From Actinopolyspora lacussalsi subsp. righensis (GTDB lineage Bacteria; Actinomycetota; Actinomycetes; Mycobacteriales; Pseudonocardiaceae), in contig NZ_FPAT01000001.1 in the NCBI RefSeq assembly GCF_900116555.1, positions 1 to 64,000 on the forward strand: a stretch of DNA of 64,000 bases, in the 5' to 3' direction. The notes beneath the pieces are model-generated. The model had not been told where the DNA came from and made no database searches. It saw only the letters and a program-made list of their open reading frames with translations. Within the stretch, counting starts at the first letter, position 1. The number at the start of each line of letters is the position of its first letter. Of the stretch, positions 27,779 to 36,379 are shown piece after piece. Made by a program: the position numbers and the translations under genes.

Positions 27779-27779
27779 T

Positions 27780-28324
27780 AGAGATGTCAACATCGCCTCT
27801 CCTGGAATCCTCCCCGCACACACCGTGTGCCCGCTCGGTGGCGACTCCGTGCCCCTTGGAGCCGCCACCGAGCGAGGCGTGTTTCGCACTGGTACCCGAG
27901 AAGCACGCCGCGGTTACGTTCCCGCTGCTCCCCGGGTCAGCAAGGTGAAGTTGAATCCCTCCCGCGCCGGGCGGCGAAGTGGAATTCGGCCCCACCCAGG
28001 CGACGATGCGACGAGAAGCGCTCATGACTATGTTCCGTTCGTTGACAGACGTGGCGGAGCTTCACGGGTGTGAGACGCTCTGGCGAGCGAAGACTCGTCA
28101 GCTGCCTGCTGGAGTCCGTTCATGGCCCGACAGCGGGCGCAGCCTATGATCAGCTCGCTCGTGTCGGAGAAGTCTACGGTCGAGCACCGACAAGTGTTCG
28201 TCACCGGACCGGCACCTTCGACGACAGAATCGGATGCGTGATCGACTGTGACCGGTGACTTCGAGTTGACCACGGACGAACTCCGGGCCGTGGCGCGTTC
28301 AGCTCCGCCGCTGCAACGCTCGGG
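27780..28324. other. 545-bp gap, no convincing gene
   Basis: A leftward frame at 28028-28273 (81 codons, GTG after GGAG at 7 nt) is the only candidate. It has no recognised family and contains an unusual CRCS/CARCRAMN cysteine pattern. I do not call it. The rest carries the upstream region of the methyltransferase. Confidence 0.3.
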
Positions 28325-29182
28325 TCACGCGTAGGGGTCGAAGGGAATCCCCTCCGGTTTGGCGTTGTTGAGATTGTCCTCGAAGGCGCCGTCGCTGATC
28401 GCGAGGCTGGCGCTACCGAAGTCGGCACCGGTCAGGACCGAACGCGTGTCACCGGGAAAACGGTGCCAGCTCACCAGGTCCGGGTAGTGCCAGTCGTTCC
28501 AGTGATTCTCCGGTTGTTCGTCCTTGCCTGCCGCCCGAAAGGCGTGGGTGCCGAGCCCGTCCTTGTGGTAGACGACTTTGGCGTGGGTGCCGTCGTCCCA
28601 GCCGACCTCGGAGGCGGGGTGCACGTTGTAGTCACCGTGTGCGGAGGTGGCGACGTAGCGGGCACTGCCCTCGTGCACCCACACCACCACGTGCTCGATG
28701 TCGTGCCGGTGGCCGAAGGCGTCGAGTCCCGGAACCGCCTGGTCCTTCTGGAAATACATGTCGTAGAGATAAGCTTGCCACCCGTTGTTGCGTTTGGCTC
28801 GGGCGTAGACATTGGAGTTTTCCAGGTCGGACGGATCATGGCACTGACCGTCCAGCGCCCCGGAATTGTCCAGTCCCCCGTTGAGGGTCCCGTTCACCCC
28901 GATGGCCACACTGGGATAGCACCCGTCGCCGTCGTAGTCGAAAGCGGGCGCCCACTTGGCGTCCTCGGCGGCGAAGTCGGCCGGAATCTCGGGCGGGACC
29001 TCCTCGGCAAGGGCGGTGCCCGGCAGAGCGAGCAACAGCAGAACCGTTCCGCCCACGGCCGAGAACAGCTTGGACACTTGCCTACCGGCTCCTCCCCGAT
29101 CGATCGGAAACCGGGTTCGACGACGTGACTTCGGCGGGGCCGAAGGGACACTCGTGCTCGTCGCTGGTGCGCTGCGGTGCAT
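28325..29182 (-). CDS. Secreted NLP (NPP1-type) protein
   Basis: A 285-residue necrosis- and ethylene-inducing-protein-like (NLP) protein. ATG 29182 follows AAAGGGA at 6 nt; the n-region is long and Arg-rich, and the hydrophobic core LFSAVGGTVLLLLALPGTALA precedes the cleavage site (GTG 29077 is an alternative start). The mature part has the NLP fold landmarks AFDYDGDGCYPSVAIGVNG, the diagnostic GHRHDIEHVVVWV heptad (usual GHRHDWE, here Ile for Trp) and HGDYNVHPASEVGWDDGTH. NLPs bind plant sphingolipids and can lyse membranes; bacterial copies may have other roles. Confidence 0.87.
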   Translation of the reverse strand: MHRSAPATSTSVPSAPPKSRRRTRFPIDRGGAGRQVSKLFSAVGGTVLLLLALPGTALAEEVPPEIPADFAAEDAKWAPAFDYDGDGCYPSVAIGVNGTLNGGLDNSGALDGQCHDPSDLENSNVYARAKRNNGWQAYLYDMYFQKDQAVPGLDAFGHRHDIEHVVVWVHEGSARYVATSAHGDYNVHPASEVGWDDGTHAKVVYHKDGLGTHAFRAAGKDEQPENHWNDWHYPDLVSWHRFPGDTRSVLTGADFGSASLAISDGAFEDNLNNAKPEGIPFDPYA

Positions 29183-29489
29183 ACGATCCCTTTCGGTTCG
29201 TTGCGGTGGCGACGAGCAGTGATCGTAACCATCGTGGGGGACTCACAGGGCATGTTTCGCTGAACGAAGTTTGACCGGACACCGTCGAAGAACCGACATG
29301 TTGTGGACGCGTTGCCTCGTGCGGGACGCGGCGAACGACAGGCCGGTCGCTGGTTAATCCGAGTGGTGTGCGGAACCCGGCGTCGCTCGGTGATACGTTG
29401 CCGCCTGCTCGGTCGGTGGCGCCCGGTGGTTCCGCCGACCGGCCGGGGCGGGCACGGGACCGGCACGACAGGCGGAAAGGAACATCGGT
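29183..29489. other. Divergent spacer, no gene seen
   Basis: A 307-bp spacer between the divergent NLP gene and a small hypothetical gene. The frames here lack starts or family features. A strong ribosome site (GGAAAGGAA) at the right end belongs to the small gene. Confidence 0.35.
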
Positions 29490-29744
29490 ATGACCAAGAA
29501 CGAGATCATCGAACGATGCCGGTGGGCACGCGACCACAACGAGAGCCATCCGTCACGGCAGTGGCCGATGGGTGAACAGCTGGCGGTGGCGCTGGTGCTG
29601 CGCGACCGTTCGTGGCTGGACTCGACGAACCACACCACCGAAACCGCCACCGACATGGTTTGCGAGCGGGCCGGGCTGTCGGCGTTCGAATTCACTGGTT
29701 GGCTCAACGACATCCGTGCCGCCCTCGAAACGGAGCAGCGTTGA
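29490..29744 (+). CDS. Small hypothetical protein
   Basis: An 84-residue soluble protein, MTKNEIIERCRWARDHNESH at its start, with a good AAAGGAA ribosome site. It is rich in charged residues, has two Cys and no membrane segment. The helical pattern (EIIERCRWARDH, SAFEFTGWLNDIRAALETE) suggests a compact helical fold. I do not recognise a family. It converges with the MFS gene on the opposite strand, 39 bp away. Confidence 0.6.
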   Translation: MTKNEIIERCRWARDHNESHPSRQWPMGEQLAVALVLRDRSWLDSTNHTTETATDMVCERAGLSAFEFTGWLNDIRAALETEQR

Positions 29745-29783
29745 TTCACGGCAGCTCGCCGGACGAGGAACCGGCTACCATCG

Positions 29784-31043
29784 TCAACCGCGTTCGAGTG
29801 CTTGCTCGGCCGGGTGATTCGGAACTGTGAACCGCCGCAGCGGTCGGTTCGTCACCGCGAGAGCGAGAATCCCCAGACCGCAGCAGAGCGCACCGGATAC
29901 CGCCGCGAACGTGGCCGAGGTGGCCGCTGCCACGAGCCCACCCCGGAACTCGCCGAGATCCGGCCCGGAGGCACCGACGATGTTGTCCACCGCACTGATC
30001 CTGCCGCGATGGGAGTCCGGGATCGCCAGTTGCACCAGCGCACCCCGTGAGATCACCGAGATCGTGTCGGCGGCTCCACCGAGCGTGAGACATCCGAGCA
30101 GCAGCCACAGTTGCTGACTCACGCCGAAGCCGGTCAGGGCCACCGCCCAGACTCCCGCCGCGGTCAGCATGACCACTCCCGGGCGAGGGAGCCGTGTGAT
30201 CGGGCCGGAAGCCAATCCCGCAGCGATGCCTCCCAATGACAGGGCGGACCAGAACAGGCCGAGCGTCTCGGGACTTCCGCCGAACCGCTGTTCGTTGATC
30301 ATCGGGAACAACACGGTGGGCATGGCGAGGACGGTGGCCAGGACATCGGTGAGGAAAGCACCGTGCAACTCGGGCCTGCTCGCGACGAAACGCAGTCCCG
30401 CCCTGATCGTAGCCGGTTCCCGGAGCCTCCCGCCGGATTCCGGAAGCATGGTCGGCAGGCGCAGCACAGCGTAGAACGCTGCCACGAAAGTCACCGCATT
30501 CAGCAGGTAGCAGCTCTCCACTCCCCTCACGGCGATGAGTACCCCCGCGACGGCGGGCCCCGAGAGCATGGCCACCTGCGTGCCGAGGTGGTTCAGCGCC
30601 ATCCCGGCGGTGAGTTGTCGGTCCGGCAGCAGTCGGGCGGTGAAACTCCTGCGGGCGGGAGCGCCGGTGGCACTGCAGCTCTCCTGCGCGGCGACCAGCA
30701 TCAGCAGCAGCCACCACGAGTCGAGACCTGCCAGTGCCTGTAGGGTCAGCGCTCCGGCGCCGACGAACTGTCCCGAGGTGGTCAACAGCACCAGTCGCCT
30801 TCGATCGACGGTGTCGGCCACCACCCCGCCGAGCAGCCCGAACAGTACCGCCGGTACGGCACGTGTGATCCCCACGCTGCCCACCGCCAGCGAGCTACCC
30901 GTGCTCTCCCAGGTTTGGTACAGCACGGCCACGGTTGTCAGCTGCCCACCGAATACGGACAGTGTGCTACCTGCCCACCAGCGGCGGAAAGCGGCGTTGC
31001 ACCGCATCGGACGAGTGTCGAGCAGCCTGTCGCAGACGTTCAT
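29784..31043 (-). CDS. MFS exporter (EntS/DHA3-like)
   Basis: A 419-residue major facilitator with about 12 membrane helices. Family markers are FRRWWAGSTLSVFGGQLTTV at the first helix, GGVVADTVDRRRLVLLT between helices 2 and 3, APARRSFTARLLPD, and the C-half phrase RGALVQLAIPDSHRGRISAV followed by GASGPDLGEFRGGLVA. This is the EntS group, which exports siderophores or drugs. No siderophore gene is nearby, so the substrate is open. It is transcribed alone. Confidence 0.87.
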   Translation of the reverse strand: MNVCDRLLDTRPMRCNAAFRRWWAGSTLSVFGGQLTTVAVLYQTWESTGSSLAVGSVGITRAVPAVLFGLLGGVVADTVDRRRLVLLTTSGQFVGAGALTLQALAGLDSWWLLLMLVAAQESCSATGAPARRSFTARLLPDRQLTAGMALNHLGTQVAMLSGPAVAGVLIAVRGVESCYLLNAVTFVAAFYAVLRLPTMLPESGGRLREPATIRAGLRFVASRPELHGAFLTDVLATVLAMPTVLFPMINEQRFGGSPETLGLFWSALSLGGIAAGLASGPITRLPRPGVVMLTAAGVWAVALTGFGVSQQLWLLLGCLTLGGAADTISVISRGALVQLAIPDSHRGRISAVDNIVGASGPDLGEFRGGLVAAATSATFAAVSGALCCGLGILALAVTNRPLRRFTVPNHPAEQALERG

Positions 31044-31297
31044 GGAAGTTCGCCCTCAAGGGGTCCGACGAAGTCCCGAGTCGTTACCGGGTCCGGCAGT
31101 GCCACCGAAGGACCGCGTGGTGACACGCGGCGCGACACAGTAGCACTCTTCACAGTGGTCCGGAGCCGCCGCGGCTCCCCACCGAGTAGCACCACCGCGG
31201 GTGTGATCTTGTTTCTGCCGGGCCGATTCCGGCCCGGCCGGCGGCCCGCTGCTCGGGCGCTGGCTCGCTCCGAACGCGACGAAACGGTCTTTCTGCG

Positions 31298-32113
31298 ATG
31301 ATGAACGGTGCGCACGCCGCCACGGGCCTGTTGACCGGCACCACGGTGGCCAGCTTCGCCCAACCCACCCCACCGGGAGTAGCCCTGGGTGCGCTGGCCG
31401 GGGCGGGGGCTGCCTTACTGCCCGATATCGACCACGACCAGTCCACCATCACCAAATCCGCCGGTCCTGTCACTCGAGGGACGGCGGAGCTGTTGCAGAC
31501 GCTGGCCAGGTGGGCCTATCGCCGTACCCGCTTACCTCACGACCCCAGGGCTTCCGGCAAGACCGGCGAGCATCGAGGGCTCATCCACACACCGGTTTTC
31601 GCGCTCCTGGTGGGGACGGCGCTTGCCGGTGCCACACTGGCATCGAAATGGGTGGGCATCGTGGCGGTGTATGTGCTCACCAGTGCGGCGCTGCGTTCGC
31701 TGCGTTGGTCGTTGCCCACTCGGGTGCGTGGCACGCTGCAGCTGCAGCGTCATGCCGCACCGCCGCTGTACGCCCTGCTGGCTACCGGGCTGTTGGTGTA
31801 TGTCCATGCCGTCGCCGACGCCGGTGTGTGGCTGGGTGCGATCGTGGCGCTGGGGATGATCGTGCACAGTGTCGGGGACGGGGCCACCAATTCGGGGATC
31901 CCGTTCGTGTGGCCGTTCAAACGTGCCTGCGATCGGTGCCGCCGCGGCACCGGTTGTCCGGGCGCCAGGTGGGACCGGCAACACGTGCTTCCCGAATCGC
32001 TGCGGTTTCCCGCCGGCGCGGGCATCGAGAAGTTCGTCGAGACCGGATGTCTGGTGGTCGCGGCGTTCGTGGCCTGGCCCACCCTGACCACGCTGTTGAC
32101 GGGACCGGCCTGA
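31298..32113 (+). CDS. YdjM-like membrane-bound metal-dependent hydrolase
   Basis: A 271-residue membrane protein of the YdjM/DUF457 family: MNGAHAATGLLTGTTVASF, the acidic-histidine site LLPDIDHDQSTITK, then HRGLIHTPVFALLVG and VHSVGDGATNSGIPFVWPF. These His/Asp motifs and four to five hydrophobic segments define the family, which is linked to LexA control in enterobacteria. A four-Cys cluster (CDRCRRGTGC) in the C-terminal part is an extra feature. The start at 31298 has no clear ribosome site. Confidence 0.78.
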   Translation: MMNGAHAATGLLTGTTVASFAQPTPPGVALGALAGAGAALLPDIDHDQSTITKSAGPVTRGTAELLQTLARWAYRRTRLPHDPRASGKTGEHRGLIHTPVFALLVGTALAGATLASKWVGIVAVYVLTSAALRSLRWSLPTRVRGTLQLQRHAAPPLYALLATGLLVYVHAVADAGVWLGAIVALGMIVHSVGDGATNSGIPFVWPFKRACDRCRRGTGCPGARWDRQHVLPESLRFPAGAGIEKFVETGCLVVAAFVAWPTLTTLLTGPA

Positions 32114-32149
32114 CGCGGGCCTCACGGGTGGTTCTCGAGCGCGGAAGAG

Positions 32150-33349
32150 TCAACGTAGTCGCCGCAGCACGACTCCGGAACCGATGATCAGCAGTAGCGT
32201 GGCCAGCACCCACTGTCGTTTGGTCTCCGTGTCGAGGGACCGCACGGGCCTACGCTGTGTCGGGACGGGTAGAGCGGTCGCGTTCGGTGGGCGGGACTGT
32301 GGGACGGAGGTGCTCGGCGGCCGAGACGAGGGGGACGGTCGTGGTGTACTGCTCCGGCTCGGCGTGTTGGTGGGGGGCTGTGGGGTGGTCACCCCTGGAG
32401 GGGTTCCGGTGGGTGGGGACGGTGTGGTGGTTGTTTCCGGTGGCGTCGACGGTGGCCGGGGCGGCGTGACGGACGGCGGGGGCGTGGGTGGTGTGGGTTG
32501 TGGTGCGGTGGGAAGGCACCCTGCCGCGTCGTTGTGGTGCAACGGCTTGCTCCGTGCCAGTTCGACGGTCTCCGCGGGATCGGCACCGAGCCGGTAGAAC
32601 CTGCTGTGGCCGGCCACGTTGTCGGCGACGACGTAGCGGCCCCCGTCGTCGGTGATGACGATTGCTCCGTACGGGGCGGGTGGGAGTGCCACCGGCTCGG
32701 TGGAGACAACCGTTCCGTTGTCGGCGGCGAGTTCGAGCAGCACCGCTTCGTGCTGGTAGTTGGTCGTCACGGTGAGCAGTGTTCCGTCGGAGGTGATGGC
32801 GAGATCGCCGATCGGCAGCGGAACGAGCCACGGCGCCAACCACGTGACGTGGGTGACGGACAGATATGTGGCGCTGTCGGGGTCGATGTCGACGGTGTAG
32901 AGCCGATGCCGGGTGACGAGATGCCACTCGTGCCCGTCGACGGCTCCCGCCCGGATCTCGCCCGTCCACGGTGGTGGCACCCGCGGAGCGAGGTCGCGTA
33001 GCGGACCGAGATCGTGCGTCGTCCCCTGACGGTCGACGGTGATCACTCTCGTGTCCCGGAAGGGGAACGTACCGGTGCTGCTGAGCCCGTAGGCCTTACC
33101 CTGCGCGGCGGAATAGCCCAGTGCCTCGACGGGGCCGGGAGGTGGCGGCAGTGCCTCGGTCGTCATGCCGGGCAGCGTGACGCGCCGAAGCGTGGTGGCC
33201 GCTCCGAACGTACTCGTGACGTGCAGCAGTGAGCACTCCGGTGCCGCGACGCGCTCCTGTGCCACCACGACCGGGGGCGAGAGGCACAGCAGTGCCAGCG
33301 TGGTCAGCAGCGCGGGTATCGCCCGCGGACTGCGGCGACGCACCCTCAT
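32150..33349 (-). CDS. Secreted, membrane-anchored protein with Pro/Thr stalk
   Basis: A 399-residue protein. It has a signal peptide (RAIPALLTTLALLCLSPPVVVA), a globular region of about 240 residues with propeller-like repeats (VEALGYSAAQGKAYGLSSTG, IGDLAITSDGTLLTVTTNY, YGAIVITDDGGRYVVADNV; DUF6923-like), a long Pro/Thr/Ser-rich stalk (about 285-370) and a C-terminal membrane helix (WVLATLLLIIGSGVVLRRLR). The topology is that of a wall-spanning surface protein. Its start overlaps the stop of the DUF4239 gene by 4 nt, so the two are coupled. The role is unknown. Confidence 0.75.
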   Translation of the reverse strand: MRVRRRSPRAIPALLTTLALLCLSPPVVVAQERVAAPECSLLHVTSTFGAATTLRRVTLPGMTTEALPPPPGPVEALGYSAAQGKAYGLSSTGTFPFRDTRVITVDRQGTTHDLGPLRDLAPRVPPPWTGEIRAGAVDGHEWHLVTRHRLYTVDIDPDSATYLSVTHVTWLAPWLVPLPIGDLAITSDGTLLTVTTNYQHEAVLLELAADNGTVVSTEPVALPPAPYGAIVITDDGGRYVVADNVAGHSRFYRLGADPAETVELARSKPLHHNDAAGCLPTAPQPTPPTPPPSVTPPRPPSTPPETTTTPSPPTGTPPGVTTPQPPTNTPSRSSTPRPSPSSRPPSTSVPQSRPPNATALPVPTQRRPVRSLDTETKRQWVLATLLLIIGSGVVLRRLR

Positions 33350-34116
33350 CGATCGGCACCGAGCCGTTCCAGCGCCCAGCGGAACGCCTCCGGATCGATC
33401 CGGGAATCACCGGCGAACGGATTCTGCAGGTGATAGATCGCGAACACCAGCAGTGCGAGGGTGCCCGCCAGGGTGGACACGATCATGACGTGCGGCATCA
33501 ACCGCGTTCCCCCGAACAGGTTCGGCAGCAGCACCACGAGCACGCTTCCCAGGACGAGAACGAACCAGACCACCGTGGACACGTCGCGGTTGAAGGCCAT
33601 GTTCAGTCGGTCCTGTCGCTGCTGGTGGACCGTCCGGAGACGATCCAACGCCTCGGCCTTACGGCCCTCCTGCCACTCACCGCTGGCGGGAGCGTCGAGA
33701 ACGGCCCCACGTATTCGCTCGAGCTGGTTCCAACCGTTGCCGGAGATGTCGTTGTCACGCCGCATACCGGGCCATTCCTCGTCGATGACCGTGTTGGCGT
33801 AGGACTGGCTGAGAGTGCGGACGCGCTCGGCGGTGTCGCCCGGCAGCGCTTCGGCCGCCCAGGAAACGGCGACCAGGCTCTGTGCCTCCCGGTACGCCCC
33901 TTCCCGCGCCACGCCCACCGCGTCGAAAAGAGTCACCATGACGAAAGCCAACACTACGGCGTGCATGCCGCTGACGATGACGAACACCTGACCGGCCGCG
34001 TCGTTGTTTCCGGGCCTGCCCTCGTCCAGTCCGAACCGGCGCACCGCGTATCCGATCAGCCCGGCCGAGACCGCCGCGGCGATGACCCACAGCAAACCGC
34101 TGATGTAGGTATTCAT
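33346..34116 (-). CDS. DUF4239 (bestrophin-like) membrane protein
   Basis: A 256-residue integral membrane protein: two N-terminal helices (LLWVIAAAVSAGLIGYAV, IVSGMHAVVLAFVMVTLFDAV), a soluble middle part with an acidic/basic helix region, and two C-terminal helices (VVWFVLVLGSVLVVLLPNLFG, IVSTLAGTLALLVFAIYHLQNPF). This layout and the EAQSLVAVSW, HLQNPF phrases fit DUF4239. It lies between an XRE-like regulator gene (no gap) and the surface-protein gene (4-nt overlap), forming a three-gene operon. Confidence 0.78.
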   Translation of the reverse strand: MNTYISGLLWVIAAAVSAGLIGYAVRRFGLDEGRPGNNDAAGQVFVIVSGMHAVVLAFVMVTLFDAVGVAREGAYREAQSLVAVSWAAEALPGDTAERVRTLSQSYANTVIDEEWPGMRRDNDISGNGWNQLERIRGAVLDAPASGEWQEGRKAEALDRLRTVHQQRQDRLNMAFNRDVSTVVWFVLVLGSVLVVLLPNLFGGTRLMPHVMIVSTLAGTLALLVFAIYHLQNPFAGDSRIDPEAFRWALERLGADR

Positions 34117-34407
34117 TCACGTTCCCGTACGTTGGTCGTCGCGATGTGCTGTCGCGGCGCCGCGTCGGGTGAGCTCGTTGACCGGAACCGCCGCTGTTTC
34201 CGGAACGAGCAGTTCACCGATCTCGCAGTCGAGTGCGGCACAGATGATGTCCAGGTCGGACAGTTTCAGACTGACCGGTGTGCCGGACCACAGTCCCGAC
34301 ATCTTGCCCGCTGAGACGGTCAGCCCGTACTCGGCCAGTCTGTGCTGCAGCTCCCCCGCTTTCCAGATACCCCGATGCGCGGCCACCAGCCGCAGATTCC
34401 ACTTCAA
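34117..34407 (-). CDS. XRE-family helix-turn-helix protein
   Basis: A 96-residue Cro/C1-type (HTH_26) DNA-binding protein: MKWNLRLVAAHRGIWKAGEL, LTVSAGKMSGLWSG as recognition region, and SLKLSDLDIICAALDCEIGELLVPE. The C-terminal tail is short and polar. It ends where the DUF4239 start begins and is the first gene of that operon, so it may regulate it. Similar small regulators occur with integrative elements, but no integrase is seen. Confidence 0.75.
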   Translation of the reverse strand: MKWNLRLVAAHRGIWKAGELQHRLAEYGLTVSAGKMSGLWSGTPVSLKLSDLDIICAALDCEIGELLVPETAAVPVNELTRRGAATAHRDDQRTGT

Positions 34408-34960
34408 CTGTCACTCCTTCGTCGGATCACGAAAGCATTCCCTGTTCACAGAACCGGAGGAAATCTCGGAAATCCCGAGAACCTCGCACCGGATAAATGT
34501 CGAACATCATCGGACATTAATAGCGACTGATCCCGCAGTTGGCAAGCGCTCCCCCGGAAGGCGCAAGGATGTTTTCCTCCCTCGGACGGAGCATCACGAG
34601 GACCGTCCGAACGGTCCATGTTGCGACGTTCGATGCCGCGAATCACAATCGCTCCCCACGCGAACCCGCACTCGGCGGATTGCCGACTACACTGTGTGCT
34701 GATCAAGCGGCTAATTCGGTGAAATACAGCTAACAACACAGGCCACGGAAAGAAGCCGAATCCTTCCACTTTCGAGTGACTTTAAGCTGCTCGCCTGTGC
34801 TGTTAATCTCGTGATCGTCCGGCGTTGAAAAAAGTTTCCGTCTTCGATGGATCTACTTCCGGGCGTGCAGGGAATACAGGCAGGTCGGGACGGAAACTGG
34901 ATCCGGATTTTCGGTTTTTCTCACTACTGTTTCGACGCTGTGTGCGACAAGATTGGTGGA
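34408..34960. other. 553-bp gap upstream of encapsulin operon
   Basis: No gene is supported here. The region is AT-richer than its flanks and must hold the promoters for the leftward XRE operon and the rightward encapsulin/terpene operon. No clear palindromic operator was found. Confidence 0.4.
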
Positions 34961-36375
34961 ATGGACGTGACCACGGTGGATCCGACCGGAGCGGACACGT
35001 ATTCGCGGCTGAGCCTGGGAACCGAGGCGGCTCGCAATTTGGCGACGACGACGAAGTCGGCGCCGCAGATGCAGGGCATCACCTCGCGGTGGTTGCTGCG
35101 GATGCTGCCCTGGACCCAGGCCAACGGTGGTGTCTACCGCGTCAACCGGCGGTTGACGTATCAGCTGGGGGATGGGCGGTTGACGTTTACCAACACGGGG
35201 GCGCAGGTGCGGGTGATTCCGCAGGAGTTGCGGGAGTTGCCGTTGCTGCGCGGGTTCGACGACGAGTCGACCCTGTCGGCTCTGGCCGACCGGTTCGTTC
35301 AGGAGGAGTACCAGCCGGGAGACCTGATCACCCAGCGAGGCGGAGCCGCGGACCGGGTGGTGTTGTTGGCGCACGGTAAGGCCAACAAGATCGGTCCCGG
35401 TGAGTACGGCGACGACAGCGTTCTCGACGTGCTGGCCGACGGCGAGCACGTAGGTGCGCACGTGCTCGCCGACGGGGAGACGAACTGGGAGCACACCGTC
35501 AAGGCCATCACTCCCTGCACCGTGCTGAGTCTGCCGCACCACACGGTTTGGGAAATGCCCGCTGCCGACGAACTGCGTTCCCACATCACCGCCGCCGCGC
35601 AGAGCCCACAGCGCCCGAGCAACGCGCACGGTGAGGCGTCGATTGATGTGGCGTCGGGTCATTGGGGTGAGTCGTTGTTGGCGGGGACGTATGTGGATTA
35701 TGAGGTGGCGCCGCGGGAGTATGAGTTGAGTGTGGCGCAGACGGTGTTGCGGGTGCACAGTCGGGTGGCTGATTTGTATAACCAGCCGATGAATCAGACT
35801 GAGCAGCAGTTGCGGTTGACGATTGAGGCGTTGCGGGAGCGTCAGGAGGAGGAGCTGGTCAATAATCGTGAGTTCGGGTTGTTGCACAATGCGGATTTGT
35901 CGCAGCGGATTCACACGCGGACCGGTCCACCGACCCCCGACGACCTCGACGAACTGTTGGCGTTGGTGTGGAAGGACAAACACAGGAATTCTTCCTGGCG
36001 CACCCGCGCACCATCGCCGCGTTCGGCAGGGAATGCAACCGACGGGGGGTCTATCCCCAAAGCATCGACATCAACGGAAACAAAGTCCCCTCCTGGCGCG
36101 GTGTCCCCATTTTCCCGTGCAACAAACTGCACGTCAGCGACACCCGCACGAGCTCGATACTGCTGATGCGCACCGGCGAGCAGAACCAGGGCGTCGTCGG
36201 GCTGCACCAGACCGGCATACCCGACGAGTATCAACCCGGACTATCCGTGCGGTTCATGGGTATCGACGACAAGGCCATCATCTCCTACCTCGTCAGCGCC
36301 TACTACTCCGCGGCCGTGCTGGTCCCCGACGCACTCGGCGTCCTCGAACACGTCGAGATCGGACGTCAGGACTGA
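34961..36375 (+). pseudogene. Family 2B encapsulin shell protein A, frameshifted
   Basis: A shell protein of the HK97 fold with an inserted cyclic-nucleotide-binding-like domain (family 2B encapsulin), often misannotated as a Crp-type regulator. The N-terminus carries [20 protein letters not shown]; the inserted domain spans about 105-200 ([40 protein letters not shown]); the shell core follows ([40 protein letters not shown]). At 35978-35980 the frame is lost: restoring one A to the AAA run gives [19 protein letters not shown] and continues to 36375 ([19 protein letters not shown]). The uncorrected product is 402 residues with a wrong C-terminus. It lies 4 bp before the terpene synthase. Confidence 0.85.
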
Positions 36376-36379
36376 TCGT

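Noticed and set aside
28028-28273. 81-codon leftward frame
   Set aside because: It has a possible GGAG site, but no family resemblance and an unusual composition, so it is left as uncertain.
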